In this document: piece by piece, positions 52,542 to 62,083 of the stretch | Layout: every line of letters starts with the position of its first letter | Numbering within the stretch: position 1 is the stretch's first letter | Assembly: GCA_030765455.1 (NCBI GenBank) | Contig: JAVCCM010000003.1 | Span: 1 to 64,000, forward strand | Reading direction: 5' to 3' | Length of the DNA: 64,000 bases | From: Candidatus Electryonea clarkiae | GTDB taxonomy: Bacteria > Electryoneota > Electryoneia > Electryoneales > Electryoneaceae | Notes under the pieces: model-generated | What the model was told of the DNA's origin: nothing | Seen by the model: only the letters and a program-made list of their open reading frames with translations | Databases searched by the model: none | Program-made: the position numbers and the translations under genes

Positions 52542-53614
52542 AAACTTGTCCAAATTGCGGTAATGAACAAAATGCCGATGATGCGCTTATGTGCGGATTA
52601 TGCGGAGATGTATTTCCGGGTATGAAAGCCGCCGTTGAAATGAGCGCTGTTCGCCAGGCATCCTCAAAGGATGACCCTCCCCCTGACGATTATAAACTTC
52701 CCGCACGCCGTGATTTCGCACGGGAGATTTCAGGCAATAACTGGCGTACTGTTTTCCTGATGATCCTTTTTCCAATACTGATGGTCGCAATGGGATGGGC
52801 AGTCGGAGAATGGTATGGCGGCTATAGTAAATTGGGAATAGTAATCGCCATACTAATCGCAGTCGTTTACTGTTTGATAGCATGGTTTGCCGGGGACAAG
52901 GCGATTCTCGGTTTCAGCGGTGCCAGACCTGCTGACTCTGTTTTGGATTTACGGTTGATCAACGTAGTGGATGAAATGCGTATCGCTGCCGGTTTGCCTA
53001 TGCCCCAGGTATATGTCATCGAAACCGATGCGCTCAACGCATTTGCCACCGGAAGGAGTCCTGCTCATGCTACAGTAGCGGTTACAAGAGGATTGATGAA
53101 TAGTCTGAACCGTGAGGAACTCCAGGCGGTGGTAGCCCATGAGATCGGGCATGTCCGTAATCTCGATATCCGTTATGCCATGCTTGTGGCAGCAATGGTC
53201 GGTTCTATTGTTCTATTAGCTGATGGTCTGCGTCACAGCCTGTGGTGGGGTGGAGGACGAAGAAGAGTAGGACGATCAGGCGGTGGTGGTGGCTGGATGA
53301 TGCTGATAGCATTGGTATTCATGATATTAGCGCCGCTATTCGCCCGGTTGCTGCAAATGGCAATCTCAAGAACCCGGGAATACCTTGCGGATGCCAGCGC
53401 GGTAGAATTCACCCGAAACCCAATCGCCCTCGCCTCTGCGCTCAAGAAACTTGACAGCCATATCCAAACCACGCCCCTAAAAAATGCCAACCGCGCCACC
53501 CAGCATCTCTATATAGTAAACCCACTAAAAAAATTCAAACCAAACGCCAGGGCATTACTCAGCACCCACCCCGCTATCGATGAAAGAATTGCAAGACTGA
53601 AAGCGATGGGGTAA
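52538..53614 (+). CDS. htpX: HtpX-like M48 membrane protease with N-terminal zinc ribbon
   Basis: A 358-residue inner-membrane zinc metalloprotease. The N-terminus is an added zinc ribbon (CPNCGNEQNADDALMCGLCG). Two transmembrane helices follow (MILFPILMVAMGWAVG, GIVIAILIAVVYCLIAWF). The peptidase core has VVAHEIGHVRNLD (H-E-x-x-H), a glycine-rich insert (RRVGRSGGGGGW), a further membrane span and the third zinc ligand in SRTREYLADASAVEF. HtpX degrades misfolded membrane proteins. It is longer than E. coli HtpX (293) because of the ribbon. The ATG overlaps the stop of the preceding small gene's second frame. Confidence 0.88.
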   Translation: MKTCPNCGNEQNADDALMCGLCGDVFPGMKAAVEMSAVRQASSKDDPPPDDYKLPARRDFAREISGNNWRTVFLMILFPILMVAMGWAVGEWYGGYSKLGIVIAILIAVVYCLIAWFAGDKAILGFSGARPADSVLDLRLINVVDEMRIAAGLPMPQVYVIETDALNAFATGRSPAHATVAVTRGLMNSLNREELQAVVAHEIGHVRNLDIRYAMLVAAMVGSIVLLADGLRHSLWWGGGRRRVGRSGGGGGWMMLIALVFMILAPLFARLLQMAISRTREYLADASAVEFTRNPIALASALKKLDSHIQTTPLKNANRATQHLYIVNPLKKFKPNARALLSTHPAIDERIARLKAMG

Positions 53615-53685
53615 ATATTTTTTGACAATATTGTCCCATATTGACATTTCCGACTACCCGACTGTCCCCGGAAATCCACAAATTC

Positions 53686-56190
53686 TCATTTCAGCATGAC
53701 CAATTTTCTTGTTTCATTCTTTTTTCCGGGGACATTGGCATTTATAAAATAAATTCCTGACGCGAAATCTGACATATCGAAGGTGAATTGTTTATATCCG
53801 GGTGAAAATCGACTTCCAGCGAGTTCTGTCACTTGCTGACCAAGTGGATTGAATATTCTGACATTCAAATACGATGTTTCTGGCAAACCGACAGTAATAG
53901 TCATAACGTGATTGAACGGATTGGGATAAATGGCGGAAATGGACCAGGTTTCGGGGAGGTTGCTGTTATTTTCTGATTCAACTCCTGTGAATGGTGTGTT
54001 GAAGCTCCATCTTTCCACCGCCCGGATACCGTTGGTATTGGTGTCGTTCGCGTGAACTGTCCACCAGTATTCCTCAAGTGATTCTGCGATAAAGTGAAAA
54101 GTGGTATCCTGCAATCCTTCGGCGACAATTGTGCCTTTTGCATTAGGACTTGTACTGACATAGACGTCATAAGTAACGTCATCGCCCTCTTCGACTCCAT
54201 TTGAAGCCGACCAGGCAAGATCGATTTCCCAGGGCAGCAGTGTTGAACTGTCCGCCGGAGCGAGCAGGTGAAAAGTCATGGGAGGGTGAGGCTGATTCAA
54301 GGCTTCGGAACAATCGACAATGGTTAAGTAGTAATTATTGTGAAATATATAATTATCGGGAGATCTTATGGCGAGATAGCCGTAATCGTCTTGAATTATA
54401 GCATGGCGTGCCGCGGTGAATCGCCCGGTAATAATCCAGTTTTCAATATCCGTTACATCGAAGATACACGAAGGAAAGAGCAGGAAATTACCGTATGTCT
54501 GCATCCAGCCTGACCAGCCGTATTTTTCTGTATATGAGATTTCTTCGGGATTTTCAGGATCGGATACATCCAGCAGGCATAAGCCTGCTCCATCATAGCC
54601 TACTTCAGAGATATATGCGATATCATCATGTACCAGGATTTCAGCAAAATATCTATTGTTGTAGTTAGGCCCCAGATCATTCCAACGATCGCTGACGAAA
54701 GTTGCAAGGGGCCAATCCGTATCTTCATCGGCTAAATTGTAAATGAAAAGTCCATGTTCAGAACCAATCCAGTAAAGGTAATCACCATCGACAAAAAGCG
54801 ATCCACAGATATTCCAGACATCATCGCGTGTACTATTATAAATACTGCGTGGATTTTGACGGTCTGTTACATCGAAAATTTCCAGCTCGCCATGAAAACC
54901 GGATTCGATCAGGAAATCGCCTAAATCGGGATTTGAATAATAAGCAATGTCGTCAACAGCGCAGACAGTCCTGCAAGTGTCAACATGATATGGATTTGCA
55001 AGATCAGAAATATCCAATATGTGTATAGGCCAGTCGGAATTGACAAATGCGGTATTGCCATCGATAATCGTTTCAAGACCGCCTCTCCCATAACCCAGAT
55101 ATAAAGTACTTATTTCGACTGGATTCATTGGATCGTTAACATCGACTATTCTAAGCCCTTTATCATCGCCGATGAATAGATGATTGTCCGAATATGCGAC
55201 ATGGTTAATACATTCAGGATACCAGAATGGTCCGAGGGAATCCGGTGAAGTCACATCACTGATGTCGAATCTACCAAGCCCTTTATCATAATCATCGATT
55301 AACGCTACTCCACTACCAACTGCAAGCGGTCCCCGGAAAAAATCCATGGAAGCAAAACCCAACTCCCGGATGTCAGCCGTGTCTGCAATATTGAAAACTC
55401 TTAAGCCGTTATCGGCTTCGAATAGCAAAGTGTCCCGGATAATATAGGTGCTTGTCACATCACATTCGCCTGCCAGGAAAGGTTCGGCAGGATTGGAAAT
55501 ATCATAGATTTGTAAGCTTCTGATATAAAGGCGGTCACCGTCGATCTGCATCTTGTAGGGATTTCTGCAGGGAAAGGTTCCGGTAAAGATAAAATTCTCG
55601 AGATTGCTTATATCGTAAAGGTCAACATTGTCGTCATCATCCGTAATTGCCAGGATATTGCCACCCACCGCGAAATATCCGGGTAATTCATCTTGCTCAT
55701 GTACGAGTTCCGGAGATTCCGGATCGGAAATATCGAATATTTGAATAAGGTCATTATCGAACGATGTCCGGAGGAAAAGCAGGTTGCCATCCATATCTAT
55801 TTGGCGGAGATTGGCATCGAACTCAATGGAGCTCATATATTCAGGTGAAGTTCTATCCGAGATATCGTAAATGATCAGGCTGTCCAGCTCCAGGCTGACC
55901 ATGGCGATATTTCCGTTGTGAATAAAGTCAAAAATTTCATGATCGAATCGAATACGACTGACCGGCATGAAATGATTAGGATCGGAAACATCGAAGATCC
56001 CTATGTCTGACGACATCAAATAAGCGTAGTTATCGATAATTTCTATTTTGTTTATATAAGCACTGTGCCCGTACATGGTAGAGACCGTCGAAATATTCAG
56101 GCTGTCCTGGGCGAAGAGTGTATTCAGGTTAAAGAGCAAGCAAGCGATTGCCAGGCTCAGGTAAGTCCAAAATAATTTATTTCCCATCAT
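53686..56190 (-). CDS. LVIVD-repeat surface protein with T9SS tail
   Basis: About 834 residues with a signal peptide (LSLAIACLLFNLNTLFAQ). Residues ~30-640 are many ~40-residue LVIVD-type repeats of the form I-x-D-V/I-S-D-P-x-x-P, likely one or two beta-propellers (IGIFDVSDPNHFMPVS, LRIVDVNDPMNPVEIS, LCLLDVSDPENPEEIS). A fibronectin-like region follows, then a sorting domain (YPNPFNHVMTITV ... ASGIYFINAN ... RKLVMLK). The start at 56190 has AGGTGG upstream and leads straight into the signal peptide; 56232 would add 14 residues. Likely surface-exposed; ligand unknown. Confidence 0.85.
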   Translation of the reverse strand: MMGNKLFWTYLSLAIACLLFNLNTLFAQDSLNISTVSTMYGHSAYINKIEIIDNYAYLMSSDIGIFDVSDPNHFMPVSRIRFDHEIFDFIHNGNIAMVSLELDSLIIYDISDRTSPEYMSSIEFDANLRQIDMDGNLLFLRTSFDNDLIQIFDISDPESPELVHEQDELPGYFAVGGNILAITDDDDNVDLYDISNLENFIFTGTFPCRNPYKMQIDGDRLYIRSLQIYDISNPAEPFLAGECDVTSTYIIRDTLLFEADNGLRVFNIADTADIRELGFASMDFFRGPLAVGSGVALIDDYDKGLGRFDISDVTSPDSLGPFWYPECINHVAYSDNHLFIGDDKGLRIVDVNDPMNPVEISTLYLGYGRGGLETIIDGNTAFVNSDWPIHILDISDLANPYHVDTCRTVCAVDDIAYYSNPDLGDFLIESGFHGELEIFDVTDRQNPRSIYNSTRDDVWNICGSLFVDGDYLYWIGSEHGLFIYNLADEDTDWPLATFVSDRWNDLGPNYNNRYFAEILVHDDIAYISEVGYDGAGLCLLDVSDPENPEEISYTEKYGWSGWMQTYGNFLLFPSCIFDVTDIENWIITGRFTAARHAIIQDDYGYLAIRSPDNYIFHNNYYLTIVDCSEALNQPHPPMTFHLLAPADSSTLLPWEIDLAWSASNGVEEGDDVTYDVYVSTSPNAKGTIVAEGLQDTTFHFIAESLEEYWWTVHANDTNTNGIRAVERWSFNTPFTGVESENNSNLPETWSISAIYPNPFNHVMTITVGLPETSYLNVRIFNPLGQQVTELAGSRFSPGYKQFTFDMSDFASGIYFINANVPGKKNETRKLVMLK

Positions 56191-56427
56191 CCCACCTCGA
56201 ATACTTAGAAATTCGTTGGAAAAGTATTCCACCGTTAGTAATACTTAATATAAGGAAAACTTAGATAATTTGCAATTCAGGAGGACAGCATACATATTAT
56301 TTACTGATGTAAATATATTCTTTACAAAGATTATCTTCATTTTTTATGCCGATGATTCAATCAGATATTGCTGCTAAGGCAGAGATATTATGATCCGTAT
56401 TCATACCTCTTTCTTCGCAGATTTCTA

Positions 56428-56452
56428 CTCACTTTCATCGAAAGTGAGCTAC
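56428..56452. repeat. REP-like hairpin ending in CTAC
   Basis: CTCACTTTC (56428-56436) pairs perfectly with GAAAGTGAG (56440-56448), and CTAC follows at 56449-56452. The layout is the same as the hairpins at 11494 and 17292. It lies in the 310-base gap between the LVIVD gene and the DinB pseudogene, which holds no other feature I can see. Confidence 0.55.
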
Positions 56453-56500
56453 TCGACTAAGTATATTTATTGTGGACTTTATTAGTATAAGAAGATTTTC

Positions 56501-56967
56501 ATGGTCGAACAGCTTGTTGATATGTGGCAGATTAATAACAGGGTTAACCAGATCCTGTTGGACGAACTCACAACGAAAGAGCTGGAGTGTACTCTTTCCA
56601 CACGTGGCGGACGGACGTCGGTCAACAATTGGCTCATGTTTACCGGGTGCGACGGACAAAACTCGAGCAAGGGGATAAAGAGCTGGCGAAAACATTACCT
56701 GAGATCACCCGTGAACACGGACACGATAAAACAATATTGATTGATGGATTCGAACGTTCCGGTGAAGCAATTGCAGAGTTAATCCGCAGGAGTATGGCAA
56801 AAGAGGGTAAAGTGAAGGGATTTAAACGGGGTATTGTTGCCCTGACCGGTTATTTTATCGCGCATGACGCGCACCACCGCGGACAAATCCTTCTGACCCT
56901 GAAACAGGCAAAAGTAAAATTCTCACCGAATGCTCGAATGGCACTGTGGGCATGGAACCAGATTTAA
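56501..56967 (+). pseudogene. DinB-family protein, frame-shifted
   Basis: Two frames join into one DinB-like metalloenzyme of about 155 residues. Frame one runs from ATG 56501 (MVEQLVDMWQINNRVNQI ... STRGGRT). A shift near 56617 leads to a frame reading VGQQLAHVYRVRRTKLE, ending with the DinB metal motif IAHDAHHRGQILLTLKQ. Adding one G at 56617/56618 (ACG-TCGG to ACGG-TCGG) restores the frame exactly. DinB proteins are four-helix bundles related to thiol-dependent metalloenzymes. It is either a recent inactivation or a base-calling error in a GG run. Confidence 0.75.
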
Positions 56968-57062
56968 ACGAATCCCTGGGAATTCCTGTTGCATCAGGCA
57001 TATACTTCGTTATGATGGATGCCGGCGGATACGAGAAGACGCAAAAGATTGTTATGTCGAAA
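56967..57062 (+). pseudogene. Second remnant of a T9SS C-terminal sorting domain
   Basis: Directly after the DinB stop another frame reads NESLGIPVASGIYFVMMDAG then GYEKTQKIVMSK, which is the last third of a T9SS sorting domain. It has no Y-P-N-P-F-N motif and no cargo. The frame continues past the expected end to 57146, so its stop may be lost. Compare the remnant at 1001-1174. Confidence 0.65.
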
Positions 57063-57223
57063 TTAAGAACTCCTGCTCATTATTATTACACGGACCATAA
57101 TCCGGTTTTTTTATCTGAGATAATCATTTTCCAGAAATTATATTAAAAGATCAATTAGGTATTTCCCGAAAAAAATAGTTAAATATTCCGTAGAAGTATT
57201 CAAAATTGTATTTTCCCGTTTAA

Positions 57224-57254
57224 TTGTTTAGCTTATATTTGATTTGTATCTTTG
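57224..57254 (+). promoter_or_regulatory. Possible Bacteroidota-type promoter
   Basis: TTG at 57224-57226 and TATCTTTG at 57247-57254 are 20 bases apart, matching the -33 TTTG / -7 TAnnTTTG pattern of the Bacteroidota primary sigma factor. The secreted-protein gene starts 166 bases downstream. The motif is short and the region AT-rich, so this is tentative. Confidence 0.3.
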
Positions 57255-57419
57255 AAGTATAATTTTGTTGTCGAAGTTGAAATTTACTCTTTCGCTTATA
57301 TCAAAAAATCGTTATTTTAACTTTCGATTGATTGTTTACCTGACCATGACTTTCTATCTTATACTTGTTTTTTGTGCCAGGGAATTCGTTGGTAATATCC
57401 TTACAATAGGGAGGATACT

Positions 57420-57992
57420 ATGAAGGGTTTGGTTCGTTTTCTTCAAGTCTTTATTTCTGTTTTACTTCTTGTTCCGATAATTCACGCCGATGATGAAGTT
57501 GTTTTGTCGGAGGGTAACGAAGCCGAAGGCATTGATTACACCCTGGTTCTCGAAAAAGATCCAAAGAAATTTCAAATCTGGGCGCGTGTCGAAGACAAGG
57601 ACAGTGGCGGTAAGGATTTGATGCTTGCAACTATCGAATTCAAAGAAAAGAATTCGATGACTACCGCTCAACGTAAAATCCAGCGCAATGATAATAGCTA
57701 CAACGAAGGTAGAATGATTATAGGCAGCGGAAAAAAAATCGGCTTCGCTGTTTGTGCTGTAACTGCAGGCGGAGAGGCTACAATAATTATTTGTTACGTC
57801 ACTATCAACAAAAAAATCACAGATGAATATGTATTCATGCTGTCAGGTGTCGCAGAAGCTGCCGGAAAAAAATTGGACGAAGAATTCTACGATGGAGACT
57901 ATAACGAAGGACTGGGCGAATATAATATGCACAACCTGACATCCTGGACAATCAATCAAGCATGCGAGGATTGGCTGGATAATTCCGAGTAA
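57420..57992 (+). CDS. Secreted protein of unknown family
   Basis: A 190-residue protein I do not recognise. The N-terminus is a signal peptide (LQVFISVLLLVPIIHAD). The mature part is beta-rich (YTLVLEKDPKKFQIWARVED) with lysine-rich turns. It has two valine/isoleucine strands containing cysteines (GFAVCAVTA, ATIIICYVTI) and an acidic, aromatic C-terminus (EEFYDGDYNEGLGEYNMHNL). There is no sorting domain. A GGGAGGA site lies before the ATG and a terminator follows, so it is a stand-alone transcription unit. Confidence 0.72.
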   Translation: MKGLVRFLQVFISVLLLVPIIHADDEVVLSEGNEAEGIDYTLVLEKDPKKFQIWARVEDKDSGGKDLMLATIEFKEKNSMTTAQRKIQRNDNSYNEGRMIIGSGKKIGFAVCAVTAGGEATIIICYVTINKKITDEYVFMLSGVAEAAGKKLDEEFYDGDYNEGLGEYNMHNLTSWTINQACEDWLDNSE

Positions 57993-58025
57993 GTGTATAT
58001 TCAAATTACTGTATGCCTATATTTA

Positions 58026-58054
58026 GCCCGGATTTAATGTCCGGGTATTTTTTC
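58026..58054 (+). terminator. Rho-independent terminator
   Basis: The stem CCCGGA / TCCGGG (within 58028-58045) has a loop of about 7 bases and is followed by TATTTTTT. It ends the gene at 57420-57992. Confidence 0.85.
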
Positions 58055-58095
58055 TATTTAACTGTGAAGTTTACGATATAAGTTATTGATAATTA

Positions 58096-58184
58096 GTCAT
58101 TCTGAACGAAGTGAAGAATCTCAGTTTCTTTCTGGGTAGATTGTAAACTTAACAATTGGGATTCTTCACTTCGTTCAGAATGAC
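58096..58184. repeat. 25-bp perfect inverted repeat (MITE/REP-like)
   Basis: The 25-base arms at 58096-58120 and 58160-58184 are perfect reverse complements, beginning GTCATTCTGAACGAAGTGAA. The spacer is 39 bases. The arm resembles a family of CATTCTGA-GCGAAG-type intergenic repeats I recall from many bacterial genomes. It lies upstream of the broken class V gene. Confidence 0.8.
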
Positions 58185-58232
58185 ACCAAACTATACAGCT
58201 ACTTTTCTATTAAATATTCACGAGAATAAAAA

Positions 58233-59641
58233 ATGAACTCAATCAATCTAAAAGATTTAGTTGTAGGTGTGGATCAAACCGTAACGATTGCAGGTGGTTG
58301 GGAAGTAGTATATGCTAACCTGGATAACGCTGCATCGACTCCTGCCTTGAAAATGGTCAAGAAAGAAGCAGACCTGCTATTGAACTGGTATGCCAGCATC
58401 CATCGCGGTGCAGGATACAAATCTCAGGTTGCTTCAGAATGGTACGAACAGTCTCGTGATGAAATAATGGTTTCGTTAATGCCGATAGAAATTATCATTG
58501 TGCCATATTCACCGGCAATACGACTGATGCTATAAACCGCCTTGCGGGAAAATTCAGTATTGATAAGAACAAGTCATTTATCATTAGCAATCTGGAGCAC
58601 CATGCCAACGATTTGCCCTGGAGAGCGCGAGGCAGAACAGTACGGCTGCGAGTAAGTCAACAGGGCGAGATCGATCCGGATGAACTTGACAGGGTATTAG
58701 AGAAAGAAGGGAAGCTGGCAAGATTGGTAAGTGTTACCGGGGCTTCAAATGTTGTGGGTACAATTCAGCCTGTGAAGGAACTGACAAAAGTTGCGCATAA
58801 GCATGGTGTTCCCATTGCTATTGACGCTGCCCAGTTAGGACCTCACATTCCAATAAATATGATGGGTGATGATGAAGAGACCCGTATTGATTTCCTTTTT
58901 CTAAGCGGACACAAAATGTACGCTCCTTTTGGTGGAGGAGTATTGGTTGGTCCCAGGGATTTTTTCAAAAGGAGCGCACCAACTATTCGTGGAGGAGGAG
59001 CCGTTCTTGTTGTTGGGGAGGAAGGCGTTGACTGGTCAAATCCCCCGGATAGTGAAGAGGCTGGTTCACCTAACGTTATTGGAGCCATCACTCTTGCAGC
59101 GGCATCACGTGAACTCAGGAATATTGGCTTTGATACTTTGATCGAACATGAAGAAATGTTGACAAAGAAACTGTTGACCGGTTTAGCTGATATTGATGGC
59201 GCCAGGGTATTTGGATTGACAAAGAGTTCTGATTCAAACAGGAGACTTGGAGTCGTATCGTTTAATCTTAAAGGCATCAATGACAACCTTGTAGCAACAA
59301 TCCTTTCTCATGAAGGCGGGATCGGAGTGCGGAACGGGTGTTTCTGCGCACATCCTTTCGTTATGCAGATGCTTAATATTAGTGAATCGACAGCCTCAGG
59401 TCTGCGTGATAAAATTCGGAAGGGTGACCGGAGTGAAATTCCCAGGGCAGTTCGTGTTTCCTTTGGATTATATAATACAGAAGATGAGGTTGAAAGATTG
59501 CTTTATATGATCAGGCTTATTTCTGAGAAGAAAATAGAGACGGCGTATGAACAGAATAGTAGATCAGGACACTTTTATCCCGTTTCAGGCATCCCTGATT
59601 ATCGATCAATAATCAAGGAATTAAAATCTCTGAACATCTAA
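58233..59641 (+). pseudogene. Cysteine desulfurase-like (aminotransferase class V) gene, frame-shifted
   Basis: The N-terminal frame (58233-58535) has the class V entry VVYANLDNAASTPALKMVKK and HRGAGYKSQVASEWYEQSRD. After a shift near 58476 another frame, open to 59641, reads CAIFTGNTTDAINRLAGKFS, NLEHHANDLPWR, IAIDAAQLGPHIPINMMG and the PLP lysine in FLSGHKMYAPFGGGVLVG. A conserved cysteine lies in RNGCFCAHPFVM. Adding one T to the TT at 58476-58477 restores a ~470-residue protein. The substrate could be cysteine or selenocysteine; no partner scaffold gene is nearby. Mutation or sequencing error cannot be told apart here. Confidence 0.8.
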
Positions 59642-59882
59642 ATATAATTAGATTATTAACTAAATTGGGAATTGGATCTTCTACACCATATTTCAAGTTT
59701 CATTTTTGTATTATTAGTTTGAGCGTTGGTTATTACATGTAAGATTGATATGGGACAGGGTTCCGGATTCCGGATTTAGAGCAAAAGTACTTGCGAAGTA
59801 AATAGAAAACTGAATATACTTAAGCGGTTGGAATTGATAGGAATATTCTCTTTTAACAAATATAACTTCACGGGGTTATTTC

Positions 59883-61754
59883 GTGGCAATTTTTACTGCA
59901 GGAAGACCGAATTGGCGATTATTCGCAAAGATATCTATTGATATAGCTATCTTTGCTGTAGCATTGATTACCGGCTATTTCCTGAGATTTTCATCTGACA
60001 TAGCTATGATTGAACTGAAAATGCTAGGATGGATGATCCCGGTTTTTCTATTAGTTCGTATAATCAGTTTCTACACCCTTAAGCTTCACTCCATGATGTG
60101 GCGTTATGGCAGTATTATTGACCTGATCAACTTGATCAAGGCAACTACTATTGGTACTGCTGCAATGGTGTTGATTACATATTTTGCCAGCTCTATCCAC
60201 ATTCCTCGCCTCATTTTTGTTATGGAATGGCTCCTGGTAGTTGTTTTGTCCGGCGGTATCCGCCTCCTTGTCCGGCAATATTTCGAGATGAAAAGTCGCC
60301 AGAATCTGAAAGCGGCGAAGGTAAGGCGAGTTTTGATTTATGGTGCAGGGCGTGCCGGCGAATTGCTGATGAGAGATATCATAAACGCTGCTCATACCGG
60401 TATAGAGGTTATAGGTTTTCTTGATGATGATCCGTTAAAGTCCGGGCAATATATACACAATAAACGTGTTTTGGGTGACGGCACGAAAATATTAGATATC
60501 GTTCAAAAACGTGCAATAACACATATTTATTTTGCAATATCTTCCCTGTCCGGTATGGAAGTAAGACGAATCCTCAAGTTGATCGGAGATCAAGCGGGAG
60601 AAACTGTTTCGATACAAATTATTCCCGGTTTGAAAGACCTCGTAGATGGCAGAGTCAATGTCAATCAATTACGAGGAATAGAGATAAAAGACCTTCTTCG
60701 CCGTAAACCTGTTGACCTTGATCGTGAACCCCTTGAAAAGTTAATTCATGGCAGGGTTTCAGTGGTAGTTGGGGGTGGTGGAAGTATTGGAAGTGAATTA
60801 TGTCGTCAAATTGCATTATTGAATCCTGAATTACTGGTTGTTATAGATTCCAGTGAGTATAATTTATACAGTGTCGAAATGTCGTTAAAAAGCAATTTCC
60901 CAAATTTATCGATAACTGGATTAGTAGGAGACGCCACAAACCGTAAGATGATGCGCCGGCTATTTGAAAAATATCGTCCTGAACTGGTTTTTCATGCTGC
61001 GGCATATAAACATGTACCCCTGATGGAAGCGAATCCGACTGCTGCGGTTTTCAATAATCTAACGAGCACTTTATTGCTGACAGACCTCAGCGTAGAATTT
61101 GGTGTTAAATGCTTTATTATGGTTTCCTCTGATAAAGCTGTACAACCCACCAATGTGATGGGAGCTACAAAATGGGCATGCGAACAAATTGTCATTGGCA
61201 AGAGTAACAGCGGCACTACAGCATTTATAGCAGTACGATTTGGGAATGTATTAGGGAGTTCCGGAAGTGTCATTCCGTTATTCCAGAAACAAATTGAATC
61301 CGGTGGTCCAATCACAGTCACACATGAGGAAATTACCCGTTACTTCATGCTGACCTCGGAAGCTGTCGAATTAGTACTTCAGGCAGGTGCAGTTGGAAAA
61401 AGCGGACATATTTACGTTCTGGATATGGGTGATCCCATTCGGATAATGGATCTTGCAAAATACATGATCGAGCTTTCCGGATTAAAACTTGATGAAGACA
61501 TACGAATTGCAATCACAGGGTTGAGACCTGGTGAAAAACTGCATGAAGACCTGTATCTTGAAGGCGAGGAGAAAGTAACAAATATCCCCGGTGTATTCAT
61601 TTTAAGCCGTAATCAAGTACCGGCTGATAATTATATTCAACAAGTGCAGAAGTTTATAGACAATTGTTACGACCTTAGCGACGATGAAGTACGTCAGCAG
61701 CTCAAATCGTTGGTGCCCGGATATAACCCTCAGCTAAATGAAACAATCGCTTGA
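59883..61754 (+). CDS. CapD/WbpM-type nucleotide-sugar 4,6-dehydratase
   Basis: A 623-residue membrane enzyme of polysaccharide biosynthesis. Residues ~10-130 contain four transmembrane helices (IAIFAVALITGYFLRF, LLVVVLSGGIRLLV). A first Rossmann domain follows (VRRVLIYGAGRAGELLMRDI), then the catalytic SDR domain from ~290 (VSVVVGGGGSIGSELCRQI, VFHAAAYKHVPLMEANP, VSSDKAVQPTNVMGATKWA). Members convert UDP-N-acetylglucosamine to 4-keto-6-deoxy sugars for O-antigen, capsule or T9SS-linked lipopolysaccharide. It starts at GTG 59883. No other glycan genes are adjacent, though the region could continue outside the window. Confidence 0.9.
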   Translation: MAIFTAGRPNWRLFAKISIDIAIFAVALITGYFLRFSSDIAMIELKMLGWMIPVFLLVRIISFYTLKLHSMMWRYGSIIDLINLIKATTIGTAAMVLITYFASSIHIPRLIFVMEWLLVVVLSGGIRLLVRQYFEMKSRQNLKAAKVRRVLIYGAGRAGELLMRDIINAAHTGIEVIGFLDDDPLKSGQYIHNKRVLGDGTKILDIVQKRAITHIYFAISSLSGMEVRRILKLIGDQAGETVSIQIIPGLKDLVDGRVNVNQLRGIEIKDLLRRKPVDLDREPLEKLIHGRVSVVVGGGGSIGSELCRQIALLNPELLVVIDSSEYNLYSVEMSLKSNFPNLSITGLVGDATNRKMMRRLFEKYRPELVFHAAAYKHVPLMEANPTAAVFNNLTSTLLLTDLSVEFGVKCFIMVSSDKAVQPTNVMGATKWACEQIVIGKSNSGTTAFIAVRFGNVLGSSGSVIPLFQKQIESGGPITVTHEEITRYFMLTSEAVELVLQAGAVGKSGHIYVLDMGDPIRIMDLAKYMIELSGLKLDEDIRIAITGLRPGEKLHEDLYLEGEEKVTNIPGVFILSRNQVPADNYIQQVQKFIDNCYDLSDDEVRQQLKSLVPGYNPQLNETIA

Positions 61755-62083
61755 GAACGATAGTCTGTTCAGGTATCTATCTCGACATTTTTCACCCGAA
61801 ATGATTGTTCACATCATGAGATTGCTTTGTATCACTTAAGCAGGTATCTTTTCGATAGTGAAAAATAGTTTCCCCTTTTGATTTATACCTTCAAGCAGTA
61901 AGGATCTACATTCCAACATGTATTTGTATGCATAACCTGTCTCTGAATTTCTTGATTATTATAATGCTGGCATCTCTCCTCCCCTTGAACTGTAATTATA
62001 ACTCGGTTAAATTATAATTTGAGGAGTCGGTTCATCGGGTTTTCTTATTTCAGCTTTGAATGCCCCTTTGGGAGGAGACGAGA
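61755..62083. other. Intergenic leader before the last T9SS gene
   Basis: A 329-base AT-rich stretch with no gene, repeat or clear terminator seen. It should contain the promoter of the following gene. GGGAGGAG near 62070-62077 is its ribosome-binding site. Confidence 0.5.
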
